Below, in pieces: positions 1 to 9,500 of a DNA stretch of 64,000 nt. Each line of letters begins with the position of its first letter. The first letter of the stretch is position 1. The notes below the pieces were generated by a model. The model was not told where the DNA came from and did no database searches. It saw only the letters and a list, made by a program, of their open reading frames with translations. The stretch comes from Phycisphaeraceae bacterium (GTDB lineage: Bacteria > Planctomycetota > Phycisphaerae > Phycisphaerales > UBA1924): assembly GCA_021297895.1 (NCBI GenBank), contig JAJTHN010000036.1, positions 16,390 through 80,389 of the forward strand, in the 5' to 3' direction. The position numbers were made by a program, and so were the translations under genes.

Positions 1-1208
1 CCGACGCCGAGGAACAGCGTCGCCTTGAAGAACGCGTGCGTGAAGGTGTGGAAGCTCGCACCGACCGGCGAGAGGATGCCCAGCCCCGCGAACATGAACC
101 CCAGCTGCGAGATGGTCGAGTAACCCATCACGCGCTTGATATCGAAGATCGCCATCTCGATCGTCGCGGCCCAGATCGCCGTGATCGCCCCGGCCCACGC
201 CACGACCGACAGCACGATCAGGTGCGGGTCGCTCACGAACAGCGGGTACATCCGGGCGATCAGGAATACGCCCGCAGTGACCATCGTCGCCGCATGGATC
301 AGCGCCGACACCGGTGTCGGGCCTTCCATCGCGTCGGGCAGCCAGACGTAGAAGAACAACTGGGCCGACTTGCCGAACGCGCCGCAGGTCAGCAGCGCGG
401 GGATGACCCAGTTCGCCCAGTGCTCGGCGAGCTTCTGACCGTTGGGCAGCACGCCCGACTCGATGATCGCAAAGATCTTCGTGTACTCGATGGTTCCGAA
501 CACCGCGAAAGTGCTCAGGATGCCCAGCAGCAGGCCAAGGTCGCCGATGCGGTTGACGATGAAGGCCTTCTTCGCGGCGGCGACCGCGGCGGGCTTGCGA
601 TAGAAGTACCCGATCAGCAGGTACGAGCAAAGCCCCACGCCCTCCCAGCCCAGGAACAGAAGCAGCAGGTTGTCGCCCATGACCAGGCAGGCCATGCTGA
701 ACACGAACAGGTTGAACGCGAAGAAGAAGCGGCAGTACCCCGGCCCGACATCATGGCTCATGTACTCGCTGGCGTACAGGGCGATGATCGCCGAGAGACC
801 GGTGACAAAGAGCATCCACAGCAGGGTCAGGTGATCGAAGTCGAACCCGAAGCTCGCCGTGAACGTCTGCCCTGCGCCGGAGCCCCAGGACAGGCTGATC
901 CAGTCGTACAGCTTCAGACCCGCCGCGGGCCCGCCCTGCAACTGCAGGAAGAGCGCGAGCGTGGTCACGAAACTCGCGGCCAGAAGCCCGACGGTCATGA
1001 GGGCGGGCAACTTGGTCCGCACACCCATGACGGCCATGAGAGTCGAGAGCACCGCGCCGAGCAGGGGCAGGGCGACGATCAGCGACGCCCACATGGGTGC
1101 CGCGATCACGCCGCCGCCGGCCGCGGGGGCCGACGCCAGCGCCGCATCGGTGCTGGCCAGCGTTGTGGCCAGGGCGGATGAACCGAGAAGTTCGAGCAGG
1201 TGGAGCAT
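1..1208 (-). CDS. nuoL: NADH-quinone oxidoreductase subunit L (NuoL), 3' end cut by window edge
   Basis: Antiporter-like membrane subunit of complex I, part of the proton-pumping arm. About 402 codons are inside the window and the C-terminus lies beyond position 1. Reading the minus strand gives the family hallmarks: SEYMSHD and YCRFFFAFNLFVFSM in the first third, the highly conserved LFLGWEGVGLCSYLLIGY, and later VNRIGDLGLLLG, GKSAQLFFYVWLPDAMEGPTPVSALIHAATMV and HAFFKATLFLG. The Glu of WEGVG and the Lys of GKSAQ, both central to proton transfer in this family, are present. The ATG at 1208 is the first start in frame and fits the family N-terminus, although no clear ribosome site precedes it. 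nuoK ends 111 bases upstream, so nuoJ-nuoK-nuoL are probably one transcript. Confidence 0.95.
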   Translation of the reverse strand, partial: MLHLLELLGSSALATTLASTDAALASAPAAGGGVIAAPMWASLIVALPLLGAVLSTLMAVMGVRTKLPALMTVGLLAASFVTTLALFLQLQGGPAAGLKLYDWISLSWGSGAGQTFTASFGFDFDHLTLLWMLFVTGLSAIIALYASEYMSHDVGPGYCRFFFAFNLFVFSMACLVMGDNLLLLFLGWEGVGLCSYLLIGYFYRKPAAVAAAKKAFIVNRIGDLGLLLGILSTFAVFGTIEYTKIFAIIESGVLPNGQKLAEHWANWVIPALLTCGAFGKSAQLFFYVWLPDAMEGPTPVSALIHAATMVTAGVFLIARMYPLFVSDPHLIVLSVVAWAGAITAIWAATIEMAIFDIKRVMGYSTISQLGFMFAGLGILSPVGASFHTFTHAFFKATLFLGV

Positions 1209-1319
1209 GGGGGAGGCACTCAGAGGCCGGGGAAAACTCGGACGGGTGAATCAACCGCAGAACACGACGCACAACCGGCATCGGCGACCGCCGAGGCCGT
1301 GACCAACCTCGCGGGCGGA

Positions 1320-1685
1320 TCAGCCCTTGAGGTCCTGCCAACTGCTCGCGTCGAGTGTTTCCTTCCGCCGGAACAGCAGCACGACAAGGGCGAGCGCCAG
1401 CGCCGCCTCGGCCGCCGCGACGGTCAGCACGAAGATCACGAACGTCTCGCCCGTGTGGTTCAGGTGGAAGCGGCTGAAGGCGATCAGGGCGATGCCCGCG
1501 GCCTGGAACATCAGCTCGGTGCACAGGAACATGATGATCAGGTTCCGCCGGGTCACGAACCCGATCAGCCCCAGACCGAACATGATCGCCGAGACGAGCA
1601 GATAGTGGAACAGCGTCGCCCCGCCCATTTCCGTGGGCATCGGGCCTTGAGCAAGGGTCGGAGCGATCGAGAGCAGGTTCATCAC
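1320..1685 (-). CDS. nuoK: NADH-quinone oxidoreductase subunit K (NuoK)
   Basis: Small three-helix membrane subunit of complex I. The 121-residue product has a 15-20 residue extension over the usual ~100 residues, then the family core HYLLVSAIMFGLGLIGFVTRRNLIIMFLCTELMFQA and a third helix with AAAEAALALALVVLLFRR. The two buried glutamates used in proton translocation, in TELM and AAAEAA, are conserved. Its start overlaps the nuoJ stop by 4 bases (ATGA), the classic arrangement for translational coupling of these two genes. Confidence is high because order, size and motifs all agree. Confidence 0.96.
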   Translation of the reverse strand: MMNLLSIAPTLAQGPMPTEMGGATLFHYLLVSAIMFGLGLIGFVTRRNLIIMFLCTELMFQAAGIALIAFSRFHLNHTGETFVIFVLTVAAAEAALALALVVLLFRRKETLDASSWQDLKG

Positions 1686-2713
1686 GCCGCACCTCCCTGG
1701 CCGACGCCGGGCGTCGCGTACGGGCCCTCGATACCGAGTTCGTCGCCGCGCTCGGCCGACCGCTCACGCGCGATGGCCTGCCGCAGGGCTTCCTCATCCA
1801 TCTCCACCTTCTTGCGCGAGAGGATCACCGCGCCGAGCATGCTCATGAGCAGGATCACGCCCGCGATCTCGATCGCGCCGGGGTGCGCATCGATCAGGCT
1901 GAAGGCCACGCCCTCGGTGTTGCTCAGCGAAAGGCCCTTGGGCCAGTCCTTCTGCGCGATGAGCTGACGCTCACCCGTGCCGTTGTTGCTGGCGATCGTC
2001 AGCGAGCCCTGGCCGTCGAGGCGAGGATTGATGTCGTACCGACCGTTCGTGCCGTTGATCGCCAGACCCCACGAATCGTCCGGCAGCAGCTTGGCCTCCC
2101 GCAACTCGGCCAGAACGCGCTTGGGCATCACATCAAGGTGCCGGTCGGCCACGGCCAGTTCCGGATTCAACTTCAGATTGCTCGAGCCCGCGGCGAACAT
2201 CGTGCTCAGGGCCGCGATCAGCACGAACCCCGCGATGCTCGCCGTCCACGGCTCCCGCGCCACGCGGTCGTACTCCCCCATCGCCTCGGCCACTTCTTCG
2301 GTCGGCCCTTCGCTGGCGAGCATGATCACGAACAGGTACGTGATCAGAATCGCGCCCGCATACACGATGATCAGCGCAAAGGCCATGAACTCCGCGGCCA
2401 GGATGAGGTACAACCCCGTCGACGCGAGGATCGTCAGGACGAAGTACAACGCCGAATAGATCGGTCGTGCGTGCGTGATGCACCGCAGCGCCGCGCCGAG
2501 CGCAATCGCCGAGAAGATGTAGAAGTGGAAGTTCGGCAACGCGTCGGGCTTGGCGACCGCCAGGCCGATCAGCGCAAGCCCCAACGCCGCGGCACCCACA
2601 ATCGCGCCGATGAGGTACGGGCTCACGGCCCGCCGAGGCATCGCCAGCGCGACGCCGAGGGCACCAATCGCACACGCGGCGTAAAACAAGATCGGGCTCA
2701 TCATCGAATGCAC
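1682..2713 (-). CDS. nuoJ: NADH-quinone oxidoreductase subunit J (NuoJ), enlarged
   Basis: Membrane subunit of complex I. The N-terminal ~165 residues show five hydrophobic segments with the NuoJ pattern PIYSALYFVLTILASTGLYLILAAEFMAFALIIVYAGAILITYLFVIMLA; the EFMAF and VYAGAI motifs are diagnostic. At 343 residues it is well above the ~170-200 of many NuoJ proteins. A hydrophilic stretch of about 100 residues (roughly 175-280) is inserted before a final membrane helix (GAIEIAGVILLMSMLGAVILSR). The GTG at 2713 was chosen because GGGAG lies 5 bases upstream; an ATG at 2704 is the alternative. It is the first nuo gene here: no nuoI is seen upstream, where a ~430-base divergent intergenic region begins. 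Confidence 0.93.
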   Translation of the reverse strand: MHSMMSPILFYAACAIGALGVALAMPRRAVSPYLIGAIVGAAALGLALIGLAVAKPDALPNFHFYIFSAIALGAALRCITHARPIYSALYFVLTILASTGLYLILAAEFMAFALIIVYAGAILITYLFVIMLASEGPTEEVAEAMGEYDRVAREPWTASIAGFVLIAALSTMFAAGSSNLKLNPELAVADRHLDVMPKRVLAELREAKLLPDDSWGLAINGTNGRYDINPRLDGQGSLTIASNNGTGERQLIAQKDWPKGLSLSNTEGVAFSLIDAHPGAIEIAGVILLMSMLGAVILSRKKVEMDEEALRQAIARERSAERGDELGIEGPYATPGVGQGGAA

Positions 2714-3145
2714 GGGGGCTCCCGGGAAGAAGAATCATCGCGACGCAGGCCTTCGCACCGAAGCCCGACGCCGCCCACCACCGTTCACGGCGAGATACGG
2801 GAAAACCCGCAAGTCTCGCCATTACCCACCGCGAGCGCACCGCCTTCGGCACGTTCGGGAAGGGTCTGAGGATAGTGACCGCCAACCCACCATTCAACCG
2901 GCGCACGTTGCACACCCCGCACTTGCTCCGGCGCCAAGATGCTCGTACCGACGACACCGGCAGTAAAGAAGTGGATCCGCGGCTCTTCGAACGATCGGGT
3001 GACTCCCGGACGTGCGCAACCCAAACGAACTACGAAAAATGAAGGCCGTTGAGTGTCGTTCGCAACCGCGCGATGATTGACCCGAAATTTGAGGTACTCT
3101 CTCCGACCTTTTTCCCGCTCTCGGCTTGTTTCTGGAGTCCCCGGC
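2714..3145. other. Divergent intergenic region between nuoJ and the GH13 gene
   Basis: About 430 bases separate two divergent genes. ORFs here (for example minus strand 2785-3153) look like chance frames in GC-rich DNA and have no recognisable content. The only signal I can support is a sigma70-like promoter reading right, near 3049-3077. Confidence 0.5.
3049..3077 (+). promoter_or_regulatory. Candidate sigma70-type promoter for the GH13 gene
   Basis: TTGAGT (3049-3054), 17-base spacer, GATGAT (3072-3077). Each hexamer matches consensus at 4 or more of 6 positions. Predicted transcription starts near 3084, giving a ~60-base leader to the GTG at 3146. The upstream TTG codon at 3077 would overlap the -10 element, which argues against it as the start. 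Confidence 0.35.
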
Positions 3146-5545
3146 GTGATCAACTCCCGATCTGTTTACGCAAGGCCGTCGTCATCGGCGCGCCTGGTAG
3201 CGACTTGCGCTGGACTTTCGTGCTCTCTGTTCGTAGTTTGTTCTGCATCTGCGATGCAGAACAACGACATCCAGTGGTCGCTTGCCAGCCATGCCGGTCC
3301 GGCCGACCGCCGCCCGATGTGCCCGATGCAGGGCCAGCCGTTCGACATCATCTTTCAGAGCGGCCGGCTCGACCTGACCGCCGCGCGGGTCGGCGTGGAT
3401 GAAGGTGCCGATGGCGTTGGCATTGTCTGGATCGACGCCCAGTGGCAGGCGGGCGTCGGGCCGTCGGACGTGTGGCGCGCGAACATCCCCGGCAGTGCGG
3501 GGACGCGTTTGGCCTACGTGATCGAACTCATCGACGGCACCGATCGCGACTACATCAGCGCCAGCGGCGTCAGCGATGCACAACCCGCCGTCGGACAGTG
3601 GTGGACGCTCGATTTTTCCACACTCGCCCACGCCCCGCACGGGGCGACGCCCGTCCCCGGCGGCACGGTCTTCCGCGTCTGGGCCCCGGGCGCGAGCACG
3701 GCGCACGTCCGCGGCGACTTCTCGAACTGGAACGCCACGCCGCCGATGACGCGGCTCGGAGAGGACTTCATCGCCTTCATCCCCGGCGCGAGCGTCGGGC
3801 AGGAGTACAAGTTCGTCTTCAACAACACGCTCTTCAAGCCCGACCCGCGCGCACGCGCCCTGAACGGCAGCAACTACAACTCACGCATCGTCGATCCGCA
3901 CGCGTTCGCTTGGCGCAACCCGTGGTTTACGCCAAAGCCGCCGGAGGAGTGGGTCGTGTACCAGTTGCACGTCGGCACCTTCGCCGGGCGGAACGACCCC
4001 GCTGGCGCAACGCCGACGATCTCGGGCTTCCGTGATGTCGCCGCGCGTGTCGGGCATCTTCAGAGCCTGGGTGTCAACGCGGTGATGCTCAACCCGATCA
4101 ACGAGTTCCCGGGCTCGCAGTCGGGCGGGTACAACCCGATCTCGATGTTCGCCTTCGAGAGCACGTACGGATCGCCGGACGACCTGCGCACCATGATCGA
4201 TGCGCTCCACGGCGTCGGCATCGCGGTGCTGCTGGATACGACGTGGAACCACTTCTCCAGCAGCGACAACTATCTCTGGAACTTCGATGGCACGCAGATC
4301 TTCTACGACACGCCCGTGGTCAACACCCCCTGGGGCCCGCAGGCGGACGTCGATCGCGCGCCGGTGACCTCCTACTTCCTGGACAGTTTCGAGACCGTTC
4401 TGGGCGAGTTCAAGATGGACGGCTATCGCCACGATGCGATCTACGAACTCGTCGGCAAGACGCAGGCCGTCGCCGGGCAGAACCTGATCCGCCAGTCGCA
4501 GCAGACCCTCCGCCGTCGCTTCCCCGATGCGCACGTTCTTGGAGAGATCTACGACAACAGCGCCTGGAACACCAGCCCCGGCGGCATTGATCTCGACGGT
4601 CAGTACCACGAGGCGTTCAAGAACGCGATCTACGACGCGGTGGAAGCCGCCGCGGCGGGGGATCCGAACATCTCGCGCCTCGCGGCGACGATCGACGGCT
4701 CCGGCCCCTGGGTCGAGGGCACGCGGGTCTTCAACTACTACGAACTCCACGATGAGGCGTGGCCTCTCTCCGGAGCGGGGCGAACCCGGGCCGTGCGCCG
4801 CATCGACACCACGTTCCCGCACGATGACCGTTTCGCGCTCGGCCGCACGAAGCTTGCCAACGGCATCACACTGCTGGCTCAGGGCATGCCCGCGATGCTC
4901 ATGGGCAACGAGTGGGCCGAGGACGCGTCGTTCGAGACCGAGCGGCTCGACTGGTCCAAGAAGACGACGAACGCGGGCGTGCTGGCCTTCTACCGCGATC
5001 TGATCGGCCTGCGCACCACGCGGCGCGCACTGTTTGCCAACAGCCCCGCGCGTGTGTTCCACACCAACGAAGCGGGCAACGTCTTCGCCTTCGAGCGCTG
5101 GGGCAGCGACGGGCGCTCGTACGTCGTCGTCGCGAACTTCTCCAACAACGACTTCCCCGAGTACATCCTCGGCGTGCCCCGGTCGGGCTCGTGGGGTGTG
5201 GTCATCAACAGCGAAGCCGCGGCGTATCGCGGGCGCGACACGGGCTCTCCCGTCGGCGCGGTGCCGGTCTCCGCGGCCGCCCGCGACGGCTTTGCGCAGA
5301 GCGCTCGCCTGGCGCTGCCCGCGCACGGGTTCCTGCTTCTGCAGCACAACCCGGAGTACATCGAGAGCTTCGACATCATGGACCGCGACCGAGACGGACG
5401 CGTCACCGTCGACGATCTGCACGAACTGCTGCAGCGCGCGTGGGATGTCAACAATGACAGCAGGCTCGATGTTGGCGACACCAACGCGATGATCAACCGC
5501 CTGCGTCGCAACGAGTCACGGACCGCCGCGGGCTCGCAGCGCTGA
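3146..5545 (+). CDS. Secreted GH13 alpha-glucan-active enzyme with CBM48-like domain and dockerin-like tail
   Basis: Predicted to hydrolyse or rearrange alpha-1,4/1,6-glucans outside the cytoplasm. From the GTG at 3146 (GGAG 8 bases upstream) the protein is 799 residues. It has a signal peptide ending near CSASA, then a CBM48/isoamylase-N-like domain (~172-230: GTVFRVWAPGASTAHVRGDF) and a GH13 barrel resembling branching enzymes. Catalytic regions are intact: DTTWNH (~364), GYRHDAI with the nucleophile Asp ~430, LGEIYD with the acid Glu ~467, and LHDE with Asp ~536. A beta-rich C domain follows. The last ~50 residues contain two EF-hand-like loops (DRDRDGRVTVDDL, DVNNDSRLDVGD) typical of type I dockerins. 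Branching enzyme, isoamylase and amylase activity cannot be separated from sequence alone. The next gene starts 51 bases downstream and may be cotranscribed. Confidence 0.85.
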   Translation: MINSRSVYARPSSSARLVATCAGLSCSLFVVCSASAMQNNDIQWSLASHAGPADRRPMCPMQGQPFDIIFQSGRLDLTAARVGVDEGADGVGIVWIDAQWQAGVGPSDVWRANIPGSAGTRLAYVIELIDGTDRDYISASGVSDAQPAVGQWWTLDFSTLAHAPHGATPVPGGTVFRVWAPGASTAHVRGDFSNWNATPPMTRLGEDFIAFIPGASVGQEYKFVFNNTLFKPDPRARALNGSNYNSRIVDPHAFAWRNPWFTPKPPEEWVVYQLHVGTFAGRNDPAGATPTISGFRDVAARVGHLQSLGVNAVMLNPINEFPGSQSGGYNPISMFAFESTYGSPDDLRTMIDALHGVGIAVLLDTTWNHFSSSDNYLWNFDGTQIFYDTPVVNTPWGPQADVDRAPVTSYFLDSFETVLGEFKMDGYRHDAIYELVGKTQAVAGQNLIRQSQQTLRRRFPDAHVLGEIYDNSAWNTSPGGIDLDGQYHEAFKNAIYDAVEAAAAGDPNISRLAATIDGSGPWVEGTRVFNYYELHDEAWPLSGAGRTRAVRRIDTTFPHDDRFALGRTKLANGITLLAQGMPAMLMGNEWAEDASFETERLDWSKKTTNAGVLAFYRDLIGLRTTRRALFANSPARVFHTNEAGNVFAFERWGSDGRSYVVVANFSNNDFPEYILGVPRSGSWGVVINSEAAAYRGRDTGSPVGAVPVSAAARDGFAQSARLALPAHGFLLLQHNPEYIESFDIMDRDRDGRVTVDDLHELLQRAWDVNNDSRLDVGDTNAMINRLRRNESRTAAGSQR

Positions 5546-5596
5546 CCCGCCCCGGTGTACCGGGATCACACCTTGCCTCGGGCGTCGGATGCGACC

Positions 5597-6406
5597 ATGA
5601 GCACCCACCGCGAACGATCGGGCCCGGCGGACTCACTGGCGGATCGGATCGATGACGTTCTCGCCGCACGGTACCGCGAGGCGCTGACGCTCGCGACGAT
5701 CGCGCGGAGCGTCGGACGCAACGCCAGCTACGTGTCGGCGATGTACCGACGCGCCCGCGGCATGACCATCACGGCGAGACTGACCCACCTGCGTGTCGAT
5801 CACGCGCGATCGATGCTCGCATGGAGCGGCATGAGCGTGCTCGAGGTCGCCACCGCCAGCGGATTCGGATCGCTCAGTCAGTTCTATGAGGCGTTTTCGA
5901 GACTCAACGGCGGGCCGCCCAGACGACCCGGCGGGAGCCGCAGTGCTCAGAAGCCCGCCGCCGCGCTCGCGGAGACCGGCGCACTTCGGGGCGCGGCACG
6001 TGCGCCGATGATCCTCGCGGCGTGGGTCGATGACGCACCGGAGAACAACATCCGCGAGCGTCGGGAACTGCTGGCGCGAGGCGTGGCTGTCGACAGCTTC
6101 GCGACCGGGGAGCAGGGCTTGGCGGCGCTCGAGTACGGCGGATACTCGCTGCTGGTGAGCGACATCCGCCGGCCGGATACGGAGCGCTCGCGCATCACCG
6201 ACTCGGGCTGGACACTCGCCGAAACGGTGCGCCAGCGCTGGCCGGATCTGCCGATCGTCTTCTACTGCGGCTACGCCGATCCGGCCCGCCGCAAACGGGC
6301 CCGCGAGATCGGCGCACTCGGAGTGCACACGCACCCGGCGGACCTGATCAACGCGGTGATGCGAGCGCTGGCTTCGCGCGGACGCGCGAACATGAAGACT
6401 CGATGA
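5597..6406 (+). CDS. AraC-type HTH protein with C-terminal degenerate receiver domain
   Basis: 269 residues from the ATG at 5597. Residues ~14-104 form an AraC/XylS-type double HTH (LTLATIARSVGRNASYVSAMYRRARG and VLEVATASGFGSLSQFYEAFSRLNG). After a linker, residues ~137-258 resemble a CheY receiver: acidic pair D145-D146, phospho-acceptor-like D189 in LLVSDIRRP, and a VFYCGYAD strand. The invariant receiver lysine is replaced by His (THP, H246), so phosphorylation signalling may be altered or lost. The order HTH-then-receiver is the reverse of usual response regulators. It lies just after the GH13 gene on the same strand, so it could regulate polysaccharide use, but that is inference. No sensor kinase is adjacent. 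Confidence 0.7.
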   Translation: MSTHRERSGPADSLADRIDDVLAARYREALTLATIARSVGRNASYVSAMYRRARGMTITARLTHLRVDHARSMLAWSGMSVLEVATASGFGSLSQFYEAFSRLNGGPPRRPGGSRSAQKPAAALAETGALRGAARAPMILAAWVDDAPENNIRERRELLARGVAVDSFATGEQGLAALEYGGYSLLVSDIRRPDTERSRITDSGWTLAETVRQRWPDLPIVFYCGYADPARRKRAREIGALGVHTHPADLINAVMRALASRGRANMKTR

Positions 6407-6520
6407 CGCGCAAACACGCCGGATCATCGCGCAAATCCACCGGACACGCTTTGTGGTGAATCCTCCGCACACTCTCTCAGGGGCGAGGCCTTTTCAGTGC
6501 CCCCGAGGAGTTCCGCCGAG

Positions 6521-9500
6521 ATGACACCCAGTTCTGTGCTTGCCCGTTCGACGTCTGGAGCTATGCGCACGCTGCTCCGCCCCGCGCTCGCGTTGGCGTC
6601 GCTGCTCGCCGCGGCGAGCGTCGCCGCCGCGCAATCATGCCCGCAGGGGGCGTTCTATCCGCTCGACGGCGCGTTCGTCGCCGGCAACGGAACCTTCGGC
6701 TTCGTCCCCGAGAACAACTCCACACAGATCCGCGTGGACAACAACGGCAACGGCACGATCGCGCCCAACGAGCCGGTCTACGACCTGCCCGCGCCGATCA
6801 GCGGTGAGAACTTCGCCGGCGCCTCTTTGTCGCTCTCGCCGACGCGGCGTGTGCTCATGGCCGTCGGCGGGCAGTCGCTCCCTGGCTGCGCGGGAACATC
6901 GCTGCGCTTCTATCGCCTGACGCCCGGCAACGCGACGCCCGCCGTGCTGCACGAGGTGTGCGTGGGCACGGTGCTGCAGAACCGCGTCTTCTTCGATCGC
7001 GCGCTCCGATACTCCTCCAGAGCACCGCTGTCGACACTCGGGAGCAGCATCGCCGCGGTGCTGCACGCGCCGAGCGTCACCAGCCCGACGGCGACTCTCA
7101 GCCTGTTCGACCTGGAGGCGCCCGGGTCGCGGCGAGTCGACATCACGAACCTGCGCTCCGGCATCGGTGACATCCGCATCGCCGGCGGCGGCCAGGCGAT
7201 GTACGTTCAGCACGATCTCAGCCCCACGAATCCCGATGGCACGGACTACACGCTCATCTCTCTCTGCTCGCAGACCTTCGGCCAGCAGGCCAACCCCGAC
7301 GGCGGCTTCCCGCTGCGCAACGTCTCGGGCGGACCGCTGGACGCGTTCATCGGTCCATCGGCCAACAGCCTCACCCGGGTGAGCTTCACGCAGTCCGGCG
7401 GGGTCTTTGCGCAGCTCAATGTGCGAGACTGCTGCGCGCAGGTCGATCCCCCAGGCGTCGCGCAGCTCAGCCTCACGCAGAGTGTCTCTCCAGCCGCCGG
7501 CGATATCCCGCCCGGATCGAGCATCACCTACACGGCGAGCGTCGCGAACATCGGCACCGCCGCGGCGACGAATGTGGTCGTGCAGATGCTCCTGCCATCG
7601 AACACGACGCTGCTGAGCGTCTCGAACCAGGGTGGGCCGCTCGCGCCGGGATCGACCGTCATTCAGTGGACGATCCCGTCGCTGGCAACACTGGCCGACG
7701 GCGGAACGGTGACCGACCTTTCCTTCACGGTTCGGGCCGAGTGCGCGACGAGCGACTACTCCCCCCGCCCGCTGAACGCGACGGCGGTTGCCGCCAACGC
7801 GCCGCAGGTCAGCTCTTCGCTCAACAGCGGGCCGAGGGTCGTCATGCCCCCGACCACGCCGCTGATCTTCAGCGTGAGCACCACGCCCGATACCCCCGCA
7901 CCGCTGCGCCGGGGCGACACCCTGACCATGACGCTCTCGATCACCAATCCCGATGCCCGCGACCAGCAGGGCCTTCGCACGGTACCGATGATTCGATTCC
8001 TCGGCGGGGGGATCGTGCTGGACTCGATCATCGCAGCCAGCACCGGAACCGCCACGCTGGCTCAGACCGAGGTCGACTGGCTGCTGGACCTGCCAGCGGG
8101 TGCAACGGCGAGCCTGGCGCTGCGTCTGCGCGTTGACACGTGCCTCCCGCCGGAGACCCTCGCGGTCGCGGCCAACGGGTCCATCATCATGTCCAACGCG
8201 TGCGGCGTTGCGGTGCTCTCGACACTGTTCTCATCGCCGGCCTATCTGATGGCACAGGACTATCGCCTTTCGGTCGTCGCGGGGCCGCTCGCTCCCGGGC
8301 AGATCGGCGCTCTCGTTGAGGATCATCAGCCCGTGCGCGCGGGCGCACGCGGCGTGATCGAGGTTCGGGTGCAGAACAACGGCCCCGCTTCGGGCGCGAC
8401 GGGATTCTGGTCACTGCACGTGCCGACACAGACGACGATCGGCACGCCGGCGCTGCTTCCCGGCACTTCCCCCGGCGTGGTGTATGACGCCGCGACGCGG
8501 ACGCTGGGCTTCGCCGGCAGCCTGAGCACGGGTCAGGAAGTCATCGCGCTGCTGAACGCCGATCTTCTTGCTGACTCGCCGCGATCGACACTGGTGCTCG
8601 CCGCGGGACAGAACGGCTGCGCGTGGGCACGCACGACCGTGCACCTGTGCCCGGTGCCGACGCTGCCGACGTCGGCGCTGCTGGGGCTCGACACGCGCGA
8701 GGGCGTCTGGGTGTTCGACCCGGCGGTCGACACGCAGCCGCGGACGTTCTTCTCGCCGATCTTCGGCGTGCAGACGCCGTTCGAGGGCTTCGACATCGGG
8801 CCCGATGGGCGGCTGGCGATCGTTGGGCCGCGGATCGTTCGCCTTGACACGCAGACCCTGGAGTTATCCATGGCAACCACGCCGAGCACGCCCGAGGGGC
8901 CGCTTCTGCCAAGGGACGCGGCGTTCGACCGCGTAACGGGGCAACTCGTCATCTCGGGCACGCTCCGCTCGGGCTTCGGCGCGGCGCTCGGGACGATCCA
9001 GTCCGGCGGCACAACCTCGCTGCTGGCGGATCTGAACACCGTGACCATACTCGCCGGTGTCGCGCCACTGGCGTCGGGAGGCGCACGCGTCGTTTCCATG
9101 CCCGCGGCGTTCTCCATCAGCGATCAGGGCCGCGGCGTGATCGGCACGGACACGGTGACACCCATCGCGAGCCTGAACTCCGCGACCGCGATCCCCATGC
9201 CGGCGACTCCGTTCACCTTCACGCCCGCCGGCTCGACACTCGGGCCGTACCCGGTGGCGATCTCGCCGACGAGCAGCATCGGCGCAGGATCGGATGACAC
9301 GTGGGCACTGGTGATGCACCGGTGGATCGACGGACCGACCTTCTTGCCGACATCGCGCACCAGCGCCGTATCGCTGCTGCGGATCGCCGCGGCGGGCGCG
9401 ACCAGCATCGCGGTCGACCTGGTCGCGGGCGATCTGAGGACGAACGCAGGTCTGGCTCCGTGGCCGTTCGACGCACCGCTCACGCCGCTGGAACTGAGCA

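Noticed and set aside
36..1181. Long plus-strand open frame rich in Arg, Asp and Gln
   Set aside because: It is antisense to nuoL, whose family motifs are unmistakable on the minus strand; the composition is the usual shadow of a GC-rich gene.
3077..3145. TTG start at 3077 for the GH13 gene
   Set aside because: It overlaps the predicted -10 element, has no ribosome site and puts 23 polar residues before the signal peptide; the GTG at 3146 has GGAG 8 bases upstream.
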